Source: Parabacteroides acidifaciens
Lineage (GTDB): Bacteria > Bacteroidota > Bacteroidia > Bacteroidales > Tannerellaceae
Length of the DNA: 64,000 nt
Direction of reading: 5' to 3'
NCBI RefSeq assembly: GCF_003363715.1
Contig: NZ_QREV01000007.1
Location: 80,055 to 144,054 of the forward strand
Each line of letters begins with the position of its first letter. Position 1 is the first letter of the stretch. The position numbers and the translations under genes are program-made. Under the pieces are notes generated by a model. The model was not told the DNA's origin, did not search any database, and saw only the letters and a list, made by a program, of their open reading frames with translations. Shown here piece by piece: positions 1 to 8,312 of this stretch.

Positions 1-500
1 AACTGGACATGATGACTTACATTGCCGGAAAACGGGAATCACGTCGTCTGGTAGGAGATGTATTCTTTGTACAACAAGATATAGAGAAGGAGTATGTAAG
101 GTATGATGACGCTGTTGTAATAGGAACCTATTCGATAGACCAACATTTCCCGACTCCTAAAAATACATTCTTTTTCCCGGGAGAGGAATTTATTTCAACA
201 ATGAAACATTATTTTAATGATCTGGGAACTCCCCGCCGTTATTTGCGTGATGACCAGGTTCCACCTCCTTATCGTATTCCTTACCGTTGCCTCTATTCTG
301 TTAATGTCGATAACTTGTTTATGGCAGGGCGGAACATCAGTGTCTCGCATATTGCATTATCTTCTACCCGTGTACAAAATACAACCGGGATGATGGGGGA
401 AGTGGTTGCTGCCGCAGCTATTCTTTGCAAGAAATATAATTGCCAGCCGCGTGAAGTATATATTAAACATTTGAAAGAATTATTAGACTCATTAAAATAG
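1..500 (+). CDS. FAD-dependent oxidoreductase, C-terminal part (5'-truncated by window edge)
   Basis: The reading frame is already open at the left edge (in-frame codons precede the first ATG at base 9), so this is the C-terminal ~165 residues of a longer protein. Visible features are the segment PPPYRIPYRCL, the late FAD-contact motif NLFMAGRNISVSHIA and the following TRVQNTTGMMGEVVAAAA, typical of the C-terminus of the secreted or cytoplasmic FAD-dependent oxidoreductases of the FAD_oxidored type (PF12831) abundant in Bacteroidetes. The substrate cannot be told. The stop lies 7 bases before the next gene, so the two are probably co-transcribed. Confidence 0.75.
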   Translation, partial: LDMMTYIAGKRESRRLVGDVFFVQQDIEKEYVRYDDAVVIGTYSIDQHFPTPKNTFFFPGEEFISTMKHYFNDLGTPRRYLRDDQVPPPYRIPYRCLYSVNVDNLFMAGRNISVSHIALSSTRVQNTTGMMGEVVAAAAILCKKYNCQPREVYIKHLKELLDSLK

Positions 501-507
501 GAAAACT

Positions 508-1776
508 ATGATGAACAGACGAGCTTTCTTAAAGCAAGCAGGCATTTTTTCGGCTGCAATATTTCTGCCATCCTGTTTGAACAAGGTGAAGGAAGAGAAG
601 AGAAATCCATATTTGTTGGTTGTTTCTGGCTGGCAGGATGTGAATATTGGGGATATTGCCCATACGCCAGGTTTGCTGCATATTCTGCAAACATATCTGC
701 CAGAAGCAACTATTACCTTGTGGAAACGGAGCAAGAACGAAAAGGTAGAGGCTTTGCTCAAAAAGAATTTTCCTAAGATAGATATTCTTTATGGTAATCC
801 GGATAAAGATTTTACGATTACAGACGGCAGATTATTGGAGGCCATTGATCGTGCGGATGTCTTTATTCACGGTTCAGGGCCGTCGGTTGTTGCGGCTAAC
901 TGTTTAGAGGCTTGGCGTAAAATCACGGATAAACCTTTCGGAATTTACGGAACAACTATCCAGGAGATATCACCTTCTCTGAAAAATCTGTTGGAAGATG
1001 CTTCATTTGTTTTCACCCGTGAGACAGCTTCAATCGGGAAACTGAAGGAAGCAGGGATCACGAAGCCTGAAATCCGCTTCGTACCTGATGCAACCTTCGC
1101 TCTGAATATTTATGATGAAGAAAGTGCTCGTGCTTTTTTAATTACTAACGACTTGGAAGACCGTAAATTTATTTGTGTGATTCCCCGTTTGCGAAAGACG
1201 CCTTATTGGTTGATTCGGCGCGAGAGTTATACGGAGAGACAAATAGAGGAGACAACGGCATTGAACAATAAGTGGAAGGAAGTCGACCATGCCAAAGCCC
1301 GGGAAGCAATCATTCGCTGGGTAAGGAAAACAGGAAATAAAGTTCTTATTTGTCCGGAAATGACTTATCAAGTCGATATAATGGATGAACTTTTGATTGA
1401 TCCTCTACCGGATGATGTCAAAAAAAATGTCGTCAAGCGGGGATATTGGTTGCCTGATGAGGCGGCGTCTCTCTATAGCAAAGCTTTTTGTGTTCTTAGC
1501 TTTGAATGTCATTCACCTATTATCTCTCTGCGAAATGGGACACCTGCTTTTTATCTTCGCCAGCCGGAAGATACGATAAAAGGGCAGATGTATTATGATT
1601 TGGGCTTTGATGAATGGGTGTTTGAGATTAATGATACGACAGGTGAACAGATTGCAGATTGTCTTATGAATGTTTATTCTAACTATGATAATGCGCAGGC
1701 ATATCGGAAACAGGGTATGGATAAGGCCTCCGAATCATTTGATGTGGGAATAAAAATTGTTTCTCAATTCTTATGA
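508..1776 (+). CDS. Polysaccharide pyruvyl transferase family protein with Tat/lipoprotein-type leader
   Basis: 422 residues. The N-terminus has a twin-arginine-like motif (NRRAFLK, residues 3-9), a hydrophobic stretch and a lipobox ending at Cys23 (LPSC), so the protein is likely exported and lipidated. The body has features of the polysaccharide pyruvyl transferase fold (PF04230): the early segment NIGDIAHTPGLL, a mid-protein HGSGPSVV, the FTRE(T)AS segment and a late ECHSPIISLRNGTPAFYL segment. Known members add ketal-linked pyruvate to glycans, usually in the cytoplasm, so an exported version is unusual and the substrate is unknown. It follows the oxidoreductase by 7 bases and ends at a strong terminator. 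Confidence 0.7.
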   Translation: MMNRRAFLKQAGIFSAAIFLPSCLNKVKEEKRNPYLLVVSGWQDVNIGDIAHTPGLLHILQTYLPEATITLWKRSKNEKVEALLKKNFPKIDILYGNPDKDFTITDGRLLEAIDRADVFIHGSGPSVVAANCLEAWRKITDKPFGIYGTTIQEISPSLKNLLEDASFVFTRETASIGKLKEAGITKPEIRFVPDATFALNIYDEESARAFLITNDLEDRKFICVIPRLRKTPYWLIRRESYTERQIEETTALNNKWKEVDHAKAREAIIRWVRKTGNKVLICPEMTYQVDIMDELLIDPLPDDVKKNVVKRGYWLPDEAASLYSKAFCVLSFECHSPIISLRNGTPAFYLRQPEDTIKGQMYYDLGFDEWVFEINDTTGEQIADCLMNVYSNYDNAQAYRKQGMDKASESFDVGIKIVSQFL

Positions 1777-1780
1777 AAAG

Positions 1781-1840
1781 ACTTACATGTTTGAAAGCAA
1801 AGGCGTAAGCTTTTGCTTTCAAACATGTAAGTTTTCTGTT
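1781..1840 (+). terminator. Rho-independent terminator, 21-bp perfect stem
   Basis: Bases 1781-1801 pair perfectly with 1812-1832 around a 10-base loop, followed by a T-rich run (gttttctgttt). It sits 5 bases after the stop of the pyruvyl-transferase-like gene and separates it from the cluster beginning at 1957. Confidence 0.85.
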
Positions 1841-1956
1841 TAACACATAGTATGGTCTTATTTCTTTTTAACCCAGATAATAGGTGCATTTAGTTTTTTT
1901 CGTTACATTAGCACCTGTTTTTAATAACTCGGTTAATGATTAAGAAATAATACCTT

Positions 1957-2769
1957 ATGAAACACTTTCTTTTACTGCTCCTGTCTTTTTTTGCTCCGGT
2001 GGTTTGGGCGCAGCAGGTAGAACAATTTAAGCTCTGGCCGGATAAGCCGGAAGCCAGTGAGGCGGAAATCTTTGTTTATCATCCGGCGAAGAGCGGGAAG
2101 GCGGCGCCGGCGGTATTGATTTGCCCGGGCGGCGGATATTCAGGGCTGGCGATGGACCATGAAGGGCACGATATGGCGAAGTGGTATGCTTCGAACGGTT
2201 TTGTGGGAGTTGTTCTGAAATACCGGATGCCGAAAGGCGTGCATACGATTCCGTTGAGTGATGCTGAGAAGGCGATGTCCCTTATCCGGGGAAATGCAGC
2301 CAAATGGAATGTTGATACCCATAAAGTTGGCGTTATAGGTTCGTCTGCCGGCGGACATTTGGCCGCATCTCTCAGTACATTAGCTGCGGATGCCAACCGG
2401 CCGGACTTTGCGATCCTCTATTATCCGGTGATCAGCTTTGATAAAATGAATACGCACGGCGGTTCCAAGAAGAACCTGCTGGGAAATGATATCGGCAACC
2501 AGGAGTTGATCGACCGCTACTCACTCCAGAAACAGGTGGATGACAAGACGCCGAAAACATTGCTTCTGCTGAGTGATGACGATAAGAGCGTTCCGCCGTT
2601 GAACTCGATTCTCTATTATACGGCTTTGAACGAACATCATATTCCCGCTTCCCTCTATATGTTTCCCGACGGAGGGCACGGATGGGGCTTCCGGTATAAC
2701 TTTACATATTACCAGGAAGTGAAAGACCTGATACAGAAATGGCTTAAACATATAAAAATCACCGATTAA
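1957..2769 (+). CDS. Secreted alpha/beta-hydrolase, acetyl-xylan-esterase / BD-FAE type
   Basis: 270 residues with a classical signal peptide (hydrophobic residues 4-17, cleavage probably after VWAQ). It shows the alpha/beta-hydrolase signature: an oxyanion-hole motif PGGGYSGLA, nucleophile elbow GSSAGG, an acidic residue in LLSDDDKSVPP and the catalytic His in GGHGWGF. These match the dienelactone-hydrolase-like esterases (COG0657/BD-FAE) that remove acetyl or feruloyl groups from plant glycans in the Bacteroidetes periplasm. It is the first gene of a same-strand run with a GH43 at the end, which fits a role in de-esterifying a decorated glycan. The exact substrate is an inference. Confidence 0.8.
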   Translation: MKHFLLLLLSFFAPVVWAQQVEQFKLWPDKPEASEAEIFVYHPAKSGKAAPAVLICPGGGYSGLAMDHEGHDMAKWYASNGFVGVVLKYRMPKGVHTIPLSDAEKAMSLIRGNAAKWNVDTHKVGVIGSSAGGHLAASLSTLAADANRPDFAILYYPVISFDKMNTHGGSKKNLLGNDIGNQELIDRYSLQKQVDDKTPKTLLLLSDDDKSVPPLNSILYYTALNEHHIPASLYMFPDGGHGWGFRYNFTYYQEVKDLIQKWLKHIKITD

Positions 2770-2778
2770 TCCACATAC

Positions 2779-4557
2779 ATGATGAAACCGATTACATTAT
2801 TACTGGCAGCCGGTTCGTTGCTGCTGAGTGCACAAGGCGTTTCTGCGCAGACGGATAAACCCGTGAAGAAGGACTATTGGAATGCAAATACCTTGCTGAT
2901 CCCGTATCGCCTGCCGCCTGCCCCGGCCGGATATAAGCCGACTTATATCGACTTGGACGGAGACGGCGATCCGGATATTCTGCGTACGGTGACGGCTAAC
3001 GGTATTCCTGTGCAATGGATCGATGATGACGATGATATGCAATATGGTGATCTGGAAGGCGATACCGATAACGACTGCCTGATGATCGACCGCAACAGGG
3101 ATGGCATTTACGGTGGTTATGGCGACTTGATTATCGATTGGGTAGGCGAAGATGAGGATGGCAATCCGGCTATGCAGGTCGTTGTCGATAACATCCCCGA
3201 GGCAGATCGGATGAAGACCGGTAACGGCCATTATATGTGGGTGATCGACACGGACAAAGATGACGTGTTCAACTACGTCGACTGGAATACCTTTACGCTC
3301 CGCTGCTGGATACATAACGGAATCAGCGACTTCTACGAAGATTATCACGGGAAGAGCGCTTTCATGAAGATACACAGCTCGACCGAACGCGTAAACGATG
3401 TCCGTATGAACTGGGAGAATCCCTTCCTGTTTTATGATCCCGACAACGACGGGCTGACGGAAATGGCAATCCGTTTCTGTGATACGCCTAAGATTGTGAA
3501 GGAAGACGGGCAGGCAAATTCCGTCCTTGCCGGAAGTATCGACTGGGCCTCCATCTCGATAGATATGGATAATGATAATGGTCCGGGCAATGAGTTCGAC
3601 CTGGATATGACGATCCGCTTCACCGGTCCCGGTTTCAGCTACAAAGACCAGAAACATATCAACAAGAATCTGCGCGGACTTCCCGAAGCCGATACTTTCT
3701 TTATGGATGCCCGCTGGCGCCAGTTGCCGGAACTGCTGTATCCGGATCATGATGCCGCCTGGGATCTTACATTTAAGAAAGGAAAATGGGATGAAGCCTG
3801 GTTCACGTATGACGAGGATGACGACTGCAACCGCTGGGAACGTGTCGAACTTTATCAGCCGCTCGATCCCTTCAAGGTCGGTAAAGGACAAGGCGGTATC
3901 GATAATAACGGCCAGTCGGACCCGGCAGGTGACCGGGGCGAATGGGACTTGGATAACTCCGGCCACGGCCAGTTGTACGTCAGCCCGATAGACGGAAAGA
4001 TTCATCTTTACGGAGCCGAATGGGGCTGCTGGCGCATAGACCAGAACGCCAAGTTCTACCAGGGAATGGGTGGAATCTATGACGGTTACGGTCCGAAACG
4101 TATCGAGACTGAACCGACAGTATTCCCAACCGTGAAATATACGGATACGGATAATAACGGTTTCTTCGACCTGATGGAGTTCGATCTGGATGGTGACAAG
4201 GTCTTCGAACAGCGCATTTCCATGAAGGAACTGGGATTGGACGACCGTTGTCCGATCATCAATACCGCTGACATGAAGTATAAAGACTTCCTTGATCTTC
4301 AGTCCCAAGTCTCCGACAATATGTGGAAGAATGCTGAAAAAGCGATTGAAGTAGCGAAAGCCAAGAAGTTGAACACGAAATGGTATGCCCTGATGTTACA
4401 GCCGAAGTCTACCCGCGAACGCTATCATTACGGCTTCTGGTTGCAGTTCTATCTGTATAATGACCTGAAGGATTTGGCCGAACGGACAAACGACAAGGCT
4501 TTGGCTGGTGTGATTGACAAAGCTTATTTGCAGGGTAAATGGGAGCTGATTAAATAA
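2779..4557 (+). CDS. Secreted Asp-rich protein with EF-hand/TSP3-like calcium loops, function unknown
   Basis: 592 residues with a signal peptide (MMKPITLLLAAGSLLLSAQ). At least six calcium-loop-like D-x-D-x-D motifs are spread through it: DLDGDGDPDI, DTDNDCLMIDRNRDG, DTDKDDVFNYVD, DPDNDGLTEMA, DMDNDNGPGN and DTDNNGFFDLMEFDLDGDK. These resemble EF-hand, dockerin or thrombospondin-3 loops and suggest a calcium-stabilised extracellular protein. I do not recognise a catalytic family. It starts 9 bases after the esterase stop, in an apparent operon, so it may be a carbohydrate-active or binding protein of unknown type. It is also long for a pure binding module. Confidence 0.7.
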   Translation: MMKPITLLLAAGSLLLSAQGVSAQTDKPVKKDYWNANTLLIPYRLPPAPAGYKPTYIDLDGDGDPDILRTVTANGIPVQWIDDDDDMQYGDLEGDTDNDCLMIDRNRDGIYGGYGDLIIDWVGEDEDGNPAMQVVVDNIPEADRMKTGNGHYMWVIDTDKDDVFNYVDWNTFTLRCWIHNGISDFYEDYHGKSAFMKIHSSTERVNDVRMNWENPFLFYDPDNDGLTEMAIRFCDTPKIVKEDGQANSVLAGSIDWASISIDMDNDNGPGNEFDLDMTIRFTGPGFSYKDQKHINKNLRGLPEADTFFMDARWRQLPELLYPDHDAAWDLTFKKGKWDEAWFTYDEDDDCNRWERVELYQPLDPFKVGKGQGGIDNNGQSDPAGDRGEWDLDNSGHGQLYVSPIDGKIHLYGAEWGCWRIDQNAKFYQGMGGIYDGYGPKRIETEPTVFPTVKYTDTDNNGFFDLMEFDLDGDKVFEQRISMKELGLDDRCPIINTADMKYKDFLDLQSQVSDNMWKNAEKAIEVAKAKKLNTKWYALMLQPKSTRERYHYGFWLQFYLYNDLKDLAERTNDKALAGVIDKAYLQGKWELIK

Positions 4558-4584
4558 TTGAATTAACGAAAGAACAAGAATAGT

Positions 4585-5469
4585 ATGAAAAACATTTCAA
4601 GAAGAACCGCCATCAAGACAGTATTGGCAGGCAGTGCAGCAATGGCCGTATCCGGTATGGAAGCAGCCGCTCCCGCGAAGAAGAAGAAAGTGGAGAAACC
4701 CGAACCGCTGAAAGGCAATATCCGCCATTCCGTGAGTAAATGGTGCTTCGGCAGTTATCCTCTGGATGAATTTTGTGAGATATGTAAGAATATAGGGATC
4801 GAATCGATCGAACTGCTCGACCCGCAGGACTGGCCTGTGGTGCAGAAGCATGGCTTGACTGTTGCCATGTGCCAGGGTGCTGGCTTAGGCATCGACCGCG
4901 GTTTCAACGATCCGAAGTTGCATGACGAACTGGTTGCCAGCTACGAGAAAGTGATTCCGATGGTGGCTGAGGCTGGATTGACCAACCTGATCTGTTTCTC
5001 CGGACGCCGCAACGGCCTGACCGACTTGCAAGGATGGGAAAACTGTGCGCAAGGGTTGAAGCGCCTGATGCCGTTGGCAGAGAAGCACAATGTCGTGCTG
5101 ACGATGGAGCTTCTCAATAGCGTAGGACATAAGGATTACCAGTGCGATCATACGATTTGGGGCGTTGAGCTGTGCCGCCGTGTCGGCTCTCCCAACTTCA
5201 AGCTGCTGTATGATATTTACCATATGCAGATCATGGAAGGGAACATCATCGAGAATATCCGCAAATACCACGAATACTTCTCCCACATTCATACCGGAGG
5301 CAATCCCGGACGTGCGGAGATCGACGAAACGCAGGAACTTTACTATCCCGCCATCATGAAGGCGGTTGTGGAAACCGGTTACAAAGGTTTCGTCGGACAG
5401 GAGTTTGTCCCGAAGCAGGAAGACAAGATCGCTTCACTTGAAAAATGTATCCGTATTTGCGATGTATAA
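4585..5469 (+). CDS. Tat-exported sugar isomerase/epimerase-like TIM barrel (hydroxypyruvate isomerase family)
   Basis: 294 residues. The twin-arginine signal (SRRTAIK, then a hydrophobic run to about residue 28) implies folded export to the periplasm. The body fits the xylose-isomerase-like TIM barrel (PF01261): metal/catalytic-type segments TMELLNSVGHKDY, KLLYDIYHMQIMEGN, HIHTGGNPGR and a late GYKGFVGQEF, the order seen in hydroxypyruvate isomerases. Such barrels interconvert small ketoses or aldoses using a divalent metal. It lies between the Asp-rich protein and the GH43 gene and probably acts on a released sugar. Exact reaction unassigned. Confidence 0.8.
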   Translation: MKNISRRTAIKTVLAGSAAMAVSGMEAAAPAKKKKVEKPEPLKGNIRHSVSKWCFGSYPLDEFCEICKNIGIESIELLDPQDWPVVQKHGLTVAMCQGAGLGIDRGFNDPKLHDELVASYEKVIPMVAEAGLTNLICFSGRRNGLTDLQGWENCAQGLKRLMPLAEKHNVVLTMELLNSVGHKDYQCDHTIWGVELCRRVGSPNFKLLYDIYHMQIMEGNIIENIRKYHEYFSHIHTGGNPGRAEIDETQELYYPAIMKAVVETGYKGFVGQEFVPKQEDKIASLEKCIRICDV

Positions 5470-5479
5470 ACGAATGAAT

Positions 5480-6610
5480 ATGAAGAGAGTTGCTATTTAT
5501 CCCCTATTGCTGATCTTCGCCTTGTGCGGGTGTAAAGGAAAGACGGATACCGCTTCGGTGGAGAACGCTTTTAAGCCCGGAGAAATCTGGCCGGACAATA
5601 ACGGCGTGCATATCAATGCCCACGGAGGCGGAATGTTGCAGCAGGGCGACACCTATTATTGGTTTGGCGAACATAAGACGGAAGGTGAAGCGGGCAACCG
5701 CGCTTTAGTCGGTGTGCACTGCTATTCTTCCAAAGACCTGTATAACTGGAAAGACGAGGGAATCGCCTTGTCTGTCTCGGAAGATGAATCCAGCCCGATT
5801 GTAAAAGGCTGTATCCTGGAACGTCCGAAGGTGATCTTTAATAAGAAGACAGGCAAATATGTGATGTGGTTCCACCTCGAGCCGAAAGGTGCGGGCTATG
5901 CAGGAGCCAAGAGCGGCGTTGCCGTGAGCGACAAGGTCACAGGACCTTACACGCTGCTTTCCGCCGACCGTCCGAATGCCGGCTTCTGGCCGAAGAACGT
6001 GCTGGAGATCCATAAAGGCAAGGTGCCCGAAGAGGCAAAAAACGGTTTCGGTGGCGGCGACCTGCCTGCGCATCCCGATACGCTGAACCTGTTAGGCCGC
6101 GACTTCGAGAACGGACAGATGGCACGCGATATGAACCTGTTTGTAGACGATGACGGGAAGGCTTATCATATCTATGCTTCGGAGGATAACAGCACGCTGC
6201 ATATTTCCGAACTGACGGACGATTACACGGCCTGTTCCGGCAACTACGCCCGCTTCTTTGTCGGTCGCTTTATGGAAGCGCCTGCCATGTTCAAGAAAGA
6301 CGGCAAGTATTACCTGATCATGTCCGGTTGCACCGGTTGGGCGCCGAATCCGGGACGTTCCGCTGTCGCTTCCTCTATCTGGGGACCTTGGGAAGAGCTG
6401 GCCAATCCCTTTGTGGGCGCCGATTCGGAAACCTCTTTCCATTCACAGAGCACATATGTGCTGCCTGTTCCCGGAAAACCCGGACAATTCATCTATATGG
6501 GCGACCGCTGGACACCCCAAAACGCCATAGACGGCCGCTACATCTGGCTCCCTATCCGCTTCGAAGGTGATCAGCCTGTTATCGAATGGAAGGATAGCTG
6601 GAAATATTAG
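5480..6610 (+). CDS. GH43 family glycoside hydrolase lipoprotein (exo-beta-1,3-galactanase-like)
   Basis: 376 residues from ATG 5480. ATGs at 5462 and 5474 are also in frame, but 5480 gives a clean lipoprotein signal with lipobox ALCGC ending at Cys18. The five-bladed propeller hallmarks are present: NAHGGGMLQQGDTYYWFGEH at the start, ERPKVIFN with KYVMWFH (acid-side blade), MNLFVDDDGKAYHIYAS and APAMFKKDGKYYLI. The NAHGGG start resembles GH43 subfamily 24 exo-beta-1,3-galactanases, in which the usual GH43 catalytic-base Asp is absent. It is therefore probably a surface or periplasmic galactan-acting enzyme. It begins 10 bases after the isomerase stop. Confidence 0.8.
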   Translation: MKRVAIYPLLLIFALCGCKGKTDTASVENAFKPGEIWPDNNGVHINAHGGGMLQQGDTYYWFGEHKTEGEAGNRALVGVHCYSSKDLYNWKDEGIALSVSEDESSPIVKGCILERPKVIFNKKTGKYVMWFHLEPKGAGYAGAKSGVAVSDKVTGPYTLLSADRPNAGFWPKNVLEIHKGKVPEEAKNGFGGGDLPAHPDTLNLLGRDFENGQMARDMNLFVDDDGKAYHIYASEDNSTLHISELTDDYTACSGNYARFFVGRFMEAPAMFKKDGKYYLIMSGCTGWAPNPGRSAVASSIWGPWEELANPFVGADSETSFHSQSTYVLPVPGKPGQFIYMGDRWTPQNAIDGRYIWLPIRFEGDQPVIEWKDSWKY

Positions 6611-6615
6611 ATATG

Positions 6616-6659
6616 TTTTGTGCGGCTGCATTCAAACTTTCACTACTTTTGCAGCCGCA
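6616..6659 (+). promoter_or_regulatory. Promoter of yitT-like gene enclosed by a 10-bp inverted repeat
   Basis: TTTTG at 6616-6620 (-33 type) and TACTTTTG at 6644-6651 (-7 type) are 23 bases apart and fit the Bacteroidetes promoter. A perfect 10-bp inverted repeat, 6621-6630 with 6650-6659, brackets the spacer and -7 box. It could be an operator or, read as RNA, a terminator stem for the upstream GH43 gene, though no T-run follows it. Confidence 0.6.
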
Positions 6660-6673
6660 TAAAACAAACAAGA

Positions 6674-7570
6674 ATGAAACCAACATTGTCAATTAAGTCT
6701 AACCCTTTTTCGGTTAGAGAATTAAAGGATTACCTGGGCATTGCCTTAGGTATGATTTTGTACGGTATAGGATGGACTGTTTTCCTGTTGCCGAACGATT
6801 TGCCATCGGGAGCTGTTCCGGGTATCGCCTCTATTATTTACTGGGGGACAGGTTTGCCCGTACAGTACACTTACTTTGCCATTAACGGCTTTTTACTGTT
6901 GCTTTCGTTGAAGATCTTAGGATGGAAGTTCAGCGTGAAGACAGTGTTTGCGGTTTTTGTTCTGACGTTTTTCCTTTCCGTGATACAACAATTGACTGCC
7001 GGACTCCAACTGTTGCAGAACCAGCCCTTTATGGCTTGTATTCTGGGCGCTATCTTTTGTGGTGGCGGTATCGGTGTCGCTTTCGCGTCGAACGGCAGTA
7101 CGGGCGGAACGGATATCATTGCGGCGATCGTCAACAAATACCGGGATGTCAGCCTGGGACGTATGATTATGTTCTGCGATATGATTATTATTGCATCCAG
7201 TTATTTTGTGTTGCACGATTTGGAGAAGGTGGTTTACGGTTATGTGACGCTGTTTGTCACCGGCTACATGATCGACCAGGTGGTCAACAGCTCCCGCCAG
7301 TCGGTCCAGTTCTTTATCATTTCCAATAAATATGAAGAGATCGGAAGGGAGATTAATGCCTTGCACCGTGGCGTGACTGTGATCGACGGGACAGGGCTTT
7401 ACACAGGGAAATCGGTAAAGATGATGTTCGTGTTGGCAAAAAAGAGCCAGTCCAATACGATCTTTCAGATCATCAATGATATCGACCCGCGGGCCTTTAT
7501 TTCCCAGAGTGCCGTTATCGGTGTGTATGGCGAAGGCTTCGACCATTTGAAAGTAAAGAGTAAATCATAA
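6674..7570 (+). CDS. YitT family membrane protein with DUF2179 domain
   Basis: 298 residues from ATG 6674. An upstream in-frame start at 6620 would overlap the promoter, so it is rejected. Five or six hydrophobic segments fill the first ~200 residues, with the YitT motif NGSTGGTDIIAAI. A C-terminal soluble DUF2179 domain follows (GREINALHRGVTVIDGTGLYTGKSVKM ... IINDIDPRAFIS). This is the usual YitT_membrane (PF02588) plus DUF2179 layout of DUF161 family inner-membrane proteins. Transport substrate unknown. It is preceded by its own promoter and followed by a strong terminator, so it is monocistronic. Confidence 0.88.
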   Translation: MKPTLSIKSNPFSVRELKDYLGIALGMILYGIGWTVFLLPNDLPSGAVPGIASIIYWGTGLPVQYTYFAINGFLLLLSLKILGWKFSVKTVFAVFVLTFFLSVIQQLTAGLQLLQNQPFMACILGAIFCGGGIGVAFASNGSTGGTDIIAAIVNKYRDVSLGRMIMFCDMIIIASSYFVLHDLEKVVYGYVTLFVTGYMIDQVVNSSRQSVQFFIISNKYEEIGREINALHRGVTVIDGTGLYTGKSVKMMFVLAKKSQSNTIFQIINDIDPRAFISQSAVIGVYGEGFDHLKVKSKS

Positions 7571-7592
7571 ATTGACAGATTGTCAAAAAGTC

Positions 7593-7644
7593 AAATCCGG
7601 CAGGGTTTCCTTTGCGTGTAGCAGGGAATCTGCCGGATTTTTTT
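7593..7644 (+). terminator. Rho-independent terminator after yitT-like gene
   Basis: An 11-bp perfect stem, 7593-7603 with 7630-7640 (aaatccggcag / ctgccggattt), with partial pairing extending inward, then a run of Ts (7638-7644). Confidence 0.85.
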
Positions 7645-7840
7645 GTATAATCGATTCTCGCGGACTTAAGGTTTGACATTCTGCTACCGGGATGGGAGAA
7701 CGGATATCTTTTTGCTTCGGGGAACGGTTTTCATAGGCATGCGGTTGGAAGGCGTGGTCATTATCTGTTCTGATATCCGGCAAAATGATAATCTGGAAAG
7801 GACTGCCGGGAGAAGCCTTCCAGAGAAAACAACACGGTTA

Positions 7841-8060
7841 CAGTCACTTATTTCTCCGAAAATAGTGACTTCTTAGCATAAAAGCAGTGGCTTTCGGGTA
7901 TAAAAGAAGGTACCTTCGGGGGAAAAAGTGCTTATGTTTGTGGAAAAAGATGCCTGTCTTTTGGCAAATGGGTGGGCATCCGTTGGCAAATGGATCGGCA
8001 TGTAATCGGAAATGGGTCTGCATGTAATGGAAATTGCCTGCCGGGGGAGGCTGGAAGGGG
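7841..8060. repeat. Degenerate 22-bp tandem array, about 10 units (array 1)
   Basis: No gene lies in 7571-8312. From 7841 the sequence divides into consecutive 22-base units (starts 7841, 7863, 7885, 7907, 7929, 7951, 7973, 7995, 8017, 8039) with no gaps. Adjacent units are alike: units at 7863 and 7885 both end ATAAAAG, units at 7907 and 7929 share GGAAAAAG, units at 7951 and 7973 share TTGGCAAATGG, units at 7995 and 8017 share GCATGTAAT. Many units have weak internal dyad symmetry (for example GAAGGTACCTTC). The gradual drift along the array suggests an old tandem repeat rather than a CRISPR, as there are no unique spacers. Confidence 0.75.
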
Positions 8061-8151
8061 CGCTTGGGTAAGAAGGCGTGTTAGCGGAGGGGGCGGATTT
8101 GAAGCAAGATGATAGCAGAAGATGGGAAACGGTATCTTTTGGACGATTGTA

Positions 8152-8306
8152 GGGGATATGTTAAAGGTAAGTTCTAACGCTTTAGCGTGTCATTGCGGGC
8201 TTGACCCGCAACCTCATCCTAATCACAGTAAATCTGTTTAGGATGAGATGGCGGGTCAAGCCCGTCAGGACACAGACGCTATAAATAGGACTTTTGACAC
8301 ATCCCC
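8152..8306. mobile_element. 155-bp palindromic MITE-like element (copy A)
   Basis: Ends are ggggatatgttaaaggt and acttttgacacatcccc, imperfect 17-bp terminal inverted repeats. The whole element is a long imperfect palindrome with internal hairpins: aacgctttagcgt, two copies of gcgggcttgacccgc in opposite orientation, and an apex ctcatcctaa/ttaggatgag. It matches copy B (57137-57291) along its full length, and both are 155 bases. It lies between the convergent ends of yitT-like and the M16 protease gene, 6 bases from the latter's stop. It has no ORF of its own, so any mobility would need a trans-acting enzyme. Confidence 0.85.
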
Positions 8307-8312
8307 GTTGTG

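Noticed and set aside
2800..4308. 502-codon open frame on the minus strand
   Set aside because: It is antisense to the Asp-rich secreted protein; its translation lacks a plausible start region and known motifs, and the plus frame has a signal peptide and calcium loops.
7673..7876. 67-codon plus-strand frame after the yitT terminator
   Set aside because: It begins in a T-rich region, has no ribosome-binding context or family match, and runs into the 22-bp array.
7841..8060. CRISPR array
   Set aside because: Units are contiguous and drift gradually; there are no constant repeats separated by unique spacers, and no cas genes are nearby.
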